Of a stretch of DNA of 10,755 bases, positions 6,477-10,755 are shown piece by piece. Origin of the DNA: Thermoleophilia bacterium (GTDB lineage: Bacteria; Actinomycetota; Thermoleophilia; Gaiellales; Gaiellaceae). Position 1 is the first letter of the stretch, and each line of letters begins with the position of its first letter. The notes beneath the pieces were generated by a model. That model made no database searches. It saw only the letters and a list, made by a program, of their open reading frames with translations, and was not told the origin of the DNA. The stretch spans positions 1-10,755 of the forward strand of contig JAICTB010000065.1 of NCBI GenBank assembly GCA_025936595.1. The letters are read 5' to 3'. The position numbers were made by a program, and so were the translations under genes.

Positions 6477-6905
6477 CTACGAAGCCCCGCCGTTCGACGA
6501 CGGGTAGTCGCCGCCGAACTCGTCGCTGCCGCCGCCGATCATCTCCTTGACCCACTTGCGCGTCTCGGGCCCGGTGATCGGGTTGAAGAGGATGCCGAGC
6601 GCGATCCCCGCGACGAGCAGCGTGGTCGACCTGCCCGAGTGCGACTTCTTGCCTTGCAGCCGGTCGGCGGCGTTCCGCAGGTCCTCGATCGCGGTCTTCA
6701 GCTTCTCGCGGACCTCGTCGTCCGTGGCGACGCGCGTCGCAAGCGTGACCGCGCTCCGGCCGCCGATCAACTCGCTGTAGAGGTCCTTCGCCGTCGCGAA
6801 CGCGCTCATCACGTCCGCGCGGAGCTTGTCGTCCTTCATCGCGCGATCGACGTACGGTTTGACGTTCCCCGCCGCGTCGTAGACCTTGTCTCTTGTCTTG
6901 GCCAT
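6477..6905 (-). CDS. YtxH-like small membrane protein
   Basis: 142 residues. A charged helical N-terminal part (1-88) with several heptad-like stretches (VREKLKTAIEDLRNAADRL) is followed by one membrane segment near 94-110 (TTLLVAGIALGILF) and the signature NPITGPETRKWVKEMIGG. A hydrophobic segment followed by P-x-T/S-G-x-E-T-R is typical of the YtxH/DUF-type general-stress proteins, whose molecular role is not established. The tail (127-142) is Gly/Ser/Asp-rich. The ATG at 6905 begins a natural protein start (MAKTRDKVYDAAG) with AAAGGA about 11 bases upstream. The frame continues further left of the ATG but is low-complexity. The start overlaps that of the divergent lipoprotein. Confidence 0.75.
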   Translation of the reverse strand: MAKTRDKVYDAAGNVKPYVDRAMKDDKLRADVMSAFATAKDLYSELIGGRSAVTLATRVATDDEVREKLKTAIEDLRNAADRLQGKKSHSGRSTTLLVAGIALGILFNPITGPETRKWVKEMIGGGSDEFGGDYPSSNGGAS

Positions 6906-7417
6906 GCTCGCTGAATCCTTTCGCCTGGTTACCGCGCACCTGGTACCCCGGGACCGCCGGTACAAACAGGCGCTCCTCGTGGCAGCCGTCATCCTCGCAG
7001 GATGCGGCGGGCCCGGCTCGCACAAAGCGCGGCCCCAGACGCTCGAGGGCCCCGGCTTTCGCTTTCAGGCGCCGGCGAGGTGGACGCGCGAGCGGACGCG
7101 CCGCGAGGTGTCGGCGCGGCACGACTCGGACCTCGTCCAGGTCGCGTCGTTCCCCCTCGTCCGGCCGTACACGAGCGCCCTTTTCGGCCGCGTTGCCGGC
7201 GAGCTCGCGCTGCGGATGAAGGGGGTAGCGGCCGAGAGCGGGGGAACGATCATCGGGACCCACACGGTCACCGTCAGCGGCATCCGCTCGCACGCCTACG
7301 ACGTGCGGGTCGCAGAGCACGTCGACGAGTACACGTTCGTGCTCGACGGGATGCACGAATACCAGCTGCTCTGCCGTCGCCGCTCGTCCGACAGCGGCGC
7401 CTTCTGCGACGCGCTCC

Positions 7418-7440
<23 letters not shown>
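6904..7440 (+). CDS. Predicted lipoprotein of unknown function
   Basis: About 178 residues. A hydrophobic stretch ends in lipobox LAGC (Cys34 from ATG 6904), so the mature protein should be lipid-anchored outside the membrane. The mature part (FRFQAPARWTRERT, then two-layer alternating strands, then HEYQLLCRRR) resembles small surface proteins of the PsbP/DUF1795 kind that begin with a P-x-x-W segment; this resemblance is weak. Cys157 and Cys168 could form a disulfide. From ATG 6904 the n-region is about 22 residues, long for a lipoprotein, and no Shine-Dalgarno precedes it, so the real start may be a rare codon further in (CTG 6925 or 6940). The 3' end overlaps the lon gene by 23 bases on the opposite strand. 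Confidence 0.7.
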
Positions 7441-9843
<2,403 letters not shown>

Positions 9844-9847
<4 letters not shown>

Positions 9848-10281
9848 GGCAAGCGCTCCACGGTGATCCGGTAGCGGCCGGGCGGCATCGCCTGCTCGAC
9901 GACCGGCAGCTCGACCGTGAGCACGCCGTTTCCGAAACGCGCCTGCGCGCGATCCGGGTCGACATCCTCGACGAGGCGAACCCGGCGCTCGAACGCGCCG
10001 TACTCGATCTCCATCTGCTGGTAGACGCGCCCCGGGACGCGCGGCCGCTTGCGCTCGCCCGCGATCACGAGCACGCGCTCGCCTGCGACGACGTGCACGC
10101 TCTGCGGGTCCACGCCCGGGAGCTCGACGACCACGGTCAGGGCGTGTGGATCGTCCGTGTGGAAGCAGTCGACGTTGGGGCGGAACCCGTGGCGGATGCC
10201 CGAGAAGCGCGGCACCTGCCAGAGGTCCGCGAAGAGCTCCTCGATCTCGTCCTGCAGCTTGTCGACGTCGCGTCTCGTCAT
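9844..10281 (-). CDS. Hsp20-family small heat-shock protein
   Basis: 145 residues. Small heat-shock proteins hold unfolding proteins without ATP until they are refolded or degraded. A short N-terminal arm (1-35) with DKLQDEIEELFADLW leads into the alpha-crystallin domain (about 36-128), with VVVELPGVDPQSVHV, YGAFERRVRL and the signature A-R-F-G-N-G-V-L (115-121). The C-terminal I-x-V anchor is ITV (139-141), used in oligomer assembly. The length is typical. The ATG at 10281 lacks a strong Shine-Dalgarno. It is the middle gene of an operon: 25 bases separate it from the small membrane protein upstream, and its TGA overlaps the lon ATG. The arrangement suggests that holding and degrading damaged proteins are co-expressed. 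Confidence 0.93.
9856..9859 (-). promoter_or_regulatory. Ribosome binding site of lon
   Basis: GGAG on the minus strand, 8 bases before the lon ATG and inside the end of the hsp20 gene. It shows that lon can recruit ribosomes itself in addition to coupling through the ATGA overlap. Confidence 0.6.
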
Positions 10282-10306
10282 CTCGCGCCACGGTACCCCG
10301 CGGCCA

Positions 10307-10510
10307 CTACCTGATGATCGCGTAGATCACGGCGAGCAGCACGATCACGATGATCGCAAGCGCAACCCAGAGGACGTTGCGCGCCTTGGCCTGGCCCTGC
10401 GGCTCCGGGGTGAACGGGTCGAGCTCGGACGGCGGCAGGACGTGGTCGGCGTCGCTGCCCTCGACGAGGATCGAGTCGTGCCGGTCGTCGATCTCCGGTT
10501 GCTCGGGCAT
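10307..10510 (-). CDS. Small single-span membrane protein leading the hsp20-lon operon
   Basis: 67 residues. The first 45 are acidic and Pro-rich (DSILVEGSDADHVLPPSEL, then DPFTPEPQGQ), followed by a basic KAR, one strongly hydrophobic span (about 47-66, VLWVALAIIVIVLLAVIYAI) and a final Ile-Arg. There is no N-terminal signal, so it looks like a tail-anchored protein with its acidic part in the cytoplasm (orientation inferred from KAR before the span). ATG 10510 is chosen over GTG 10519 because GGAAGG (complement of 10521-10526) is 10 bases before it. It is the first gene of the transcript that continues into hsp20 and lon. I recognise no family and propose no function. Confidence 0.72.
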   Translation of the reverse strand: MPEQPEIDDRHDSILVEGSDADHVLPPSELDPFTPEPQGQAKARNVLWVALAIIVIVLLAVIYAIIR

Positions 10511-10520
10511 CGCCCGCACA

Positions 10521-10526
10521 CCTTCC
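10521..10526 (-). promoter_or_regulatory. Ribosome binding site of the small membrane protein
   Basis: GGAAGG on the minus strand, 10 bases before ATG 10510. It decides between that ATG and the GTG at 10519, for which it would be too close. Confidence 0.6.
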
Positions 10527-10606
10527 GCGCGCGCTCCGGCCGCAAACTAACCATTTCCGTACGTCCCGGACACGAAAGGCGCAAACCCGGCGACCAGGAT
10601 CCGCCC

Positions 10607-10672
10607 ATGCGCTTCATCGCGGCCTTCGGCGGCGTGATCGGGACGCTCGTCCTGCTCGCCCCCTTCCACTAA
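10607..10672 (+). CDS. Possible 21-residue hydrophobic peptide
   Basis: MRFIAAFGGVIGTLVLLAPFH followed by TAA (text split here only for description: 21 residues, one hydrophobic stretch after an Arg). AGGA lies 7 bases before the ATG, a fair Shine-Dalgarno. It could be a small membrane peptide, a remnant of a signal peptide, or chance, since frames stay open easily at this base composition. Confidence 0.2.
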   Translation: MRFIAAFGGVIGTLVLLAPFH

Positions 10673-10699
10673 CCCTCCGCTAGCACTCGTTCCACTAAC
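10664..10699. repeat. 10-base direct repeat TTCCACTAAC
   Basis: Exact copies at 10664-10673 and 10690-10699, 26 bases start to start, with the half-CIRCE-like TAGCACTC between them. The spacing is about two and a half helical turns. It might be a paired operator for the gene beginning at the right edge. Confidence 0.4.
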
Positions 10700-10704
10700 G
10701 TCCG

Positions 10705-10755
10705 GTGGTGCGCGCGGCTCCCGTCCTGCGCGGCGGGCTCACCGCGCGGGCGGCC
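10705..10755 (+). CDS. Possible start of a gene running off the right edge
   Basis: From GTG 10705 (or the next GTG, 10708) the frame is open to the end of the window, reading VRAAPVLRGGLTARAA after the start. There is no Shine-Dalgarno; TAACGT at 10696-10701 lies 6 bases before GTG 10708, which would fit a leaderless transcript. Seventeen codons are too few to name a product or to be sure it is coding. Confidence 0.25.
   Translation, partial: MVRAAPVLRGGLTARAA

Larger units (their letters stand above)
10527..10704. promoter_or_regulatory. Upstream region of the hsp20-lon operon
   Basis: Mostly non-coding; it should contain the operon promoter on the minus strand. A TAGTTT (TAnnnT) hexamer lies on that strand about 39 bases before ATG 10510, within GGTTAGTTTGCG, but no good -35 is seen at 16-18 bases. 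Near the right side, TAGCACTC (10681-10688) equals 8 of the 9 bases of one CIRCE half-site, without the second half at the normal 9-base distance. No HAIR element (HspR site) was seen. Confidence 0.35.

Noticed and set aside
6885..6898. Tandem CTTGTCT repeated twice
   Set aside because: It lies in the first codons of the YtxH-like gene and encodes an ordinary KTRDK segment; two 7-base units are not a meaningful array.

Overview
This is a very GC-rich window with many GTG starts, short or overlapping gene junctions, and a trehalose-phosphatase, a Nudix hydrolase, a soluble LytS-type kinase with a LytTR regulator, and an hsp20-lon pair. That combination suggests a high-GC actinomycete, perhaps the Thermoleophilia (Gaiellales or Solirubrobacterales). 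The taxonomic guess is inference from style and gene content, since no rRNA is present.

Layout, left to right. Positions 2-1325 (+) hold three genes in a tightly overlapping run: the C-terminal end of a PLP-dependent amino-acid decarboxylase, a HAD-family hydrolase, and a GNAT acetyltransferase. Positions 1326-1467 hold two copies of a perfect palindrome flanking a structured spacer; one copy is a good intrinsic terminator for the minus-strand Nudix gene at 1468-2037. Divergent from that gene is a sensor kinase/response regulator pair (2036-3807, +) joined by an ATGA overlap. It meets a minus-strand trehalose-6-phosphate phosphatase (3802-4509) tail to tail. A hypothetical protein (4574-4978, +) and an exported M23 metallopeptidase (5012-6472, +) follow, then a YtxH-like membrane protein (6477-6905, -), a divergent lipoprotein (6904-7440, +), and the minus-strand operon of a small membrane protein, Hsp20 and Lon (10510 down to 7418). 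The last 245 bases are mostly non-coding, with a possible gene start on the + strand.

Physiology. Much of the window fits envelope upkeep and protein quality control: Lon protease with an Hsp20 chaperone, trehalose synthesis, an M23 cell-wall hydrolase, a YtxH-type protein, and a LytS/LytTR two-component system of a class often tied to cell-wall or nutrient responses. No mobile element, tRNA, rRNA or CRISPR array was seen.

The window looks like an ordinary core-genome region. The points most worth a second look are the palindrome pair at 1334-1452, two divergent gene pairs whose predicted start codons share one CATG, and the small membrane protein leading the hsp20-lon operon.
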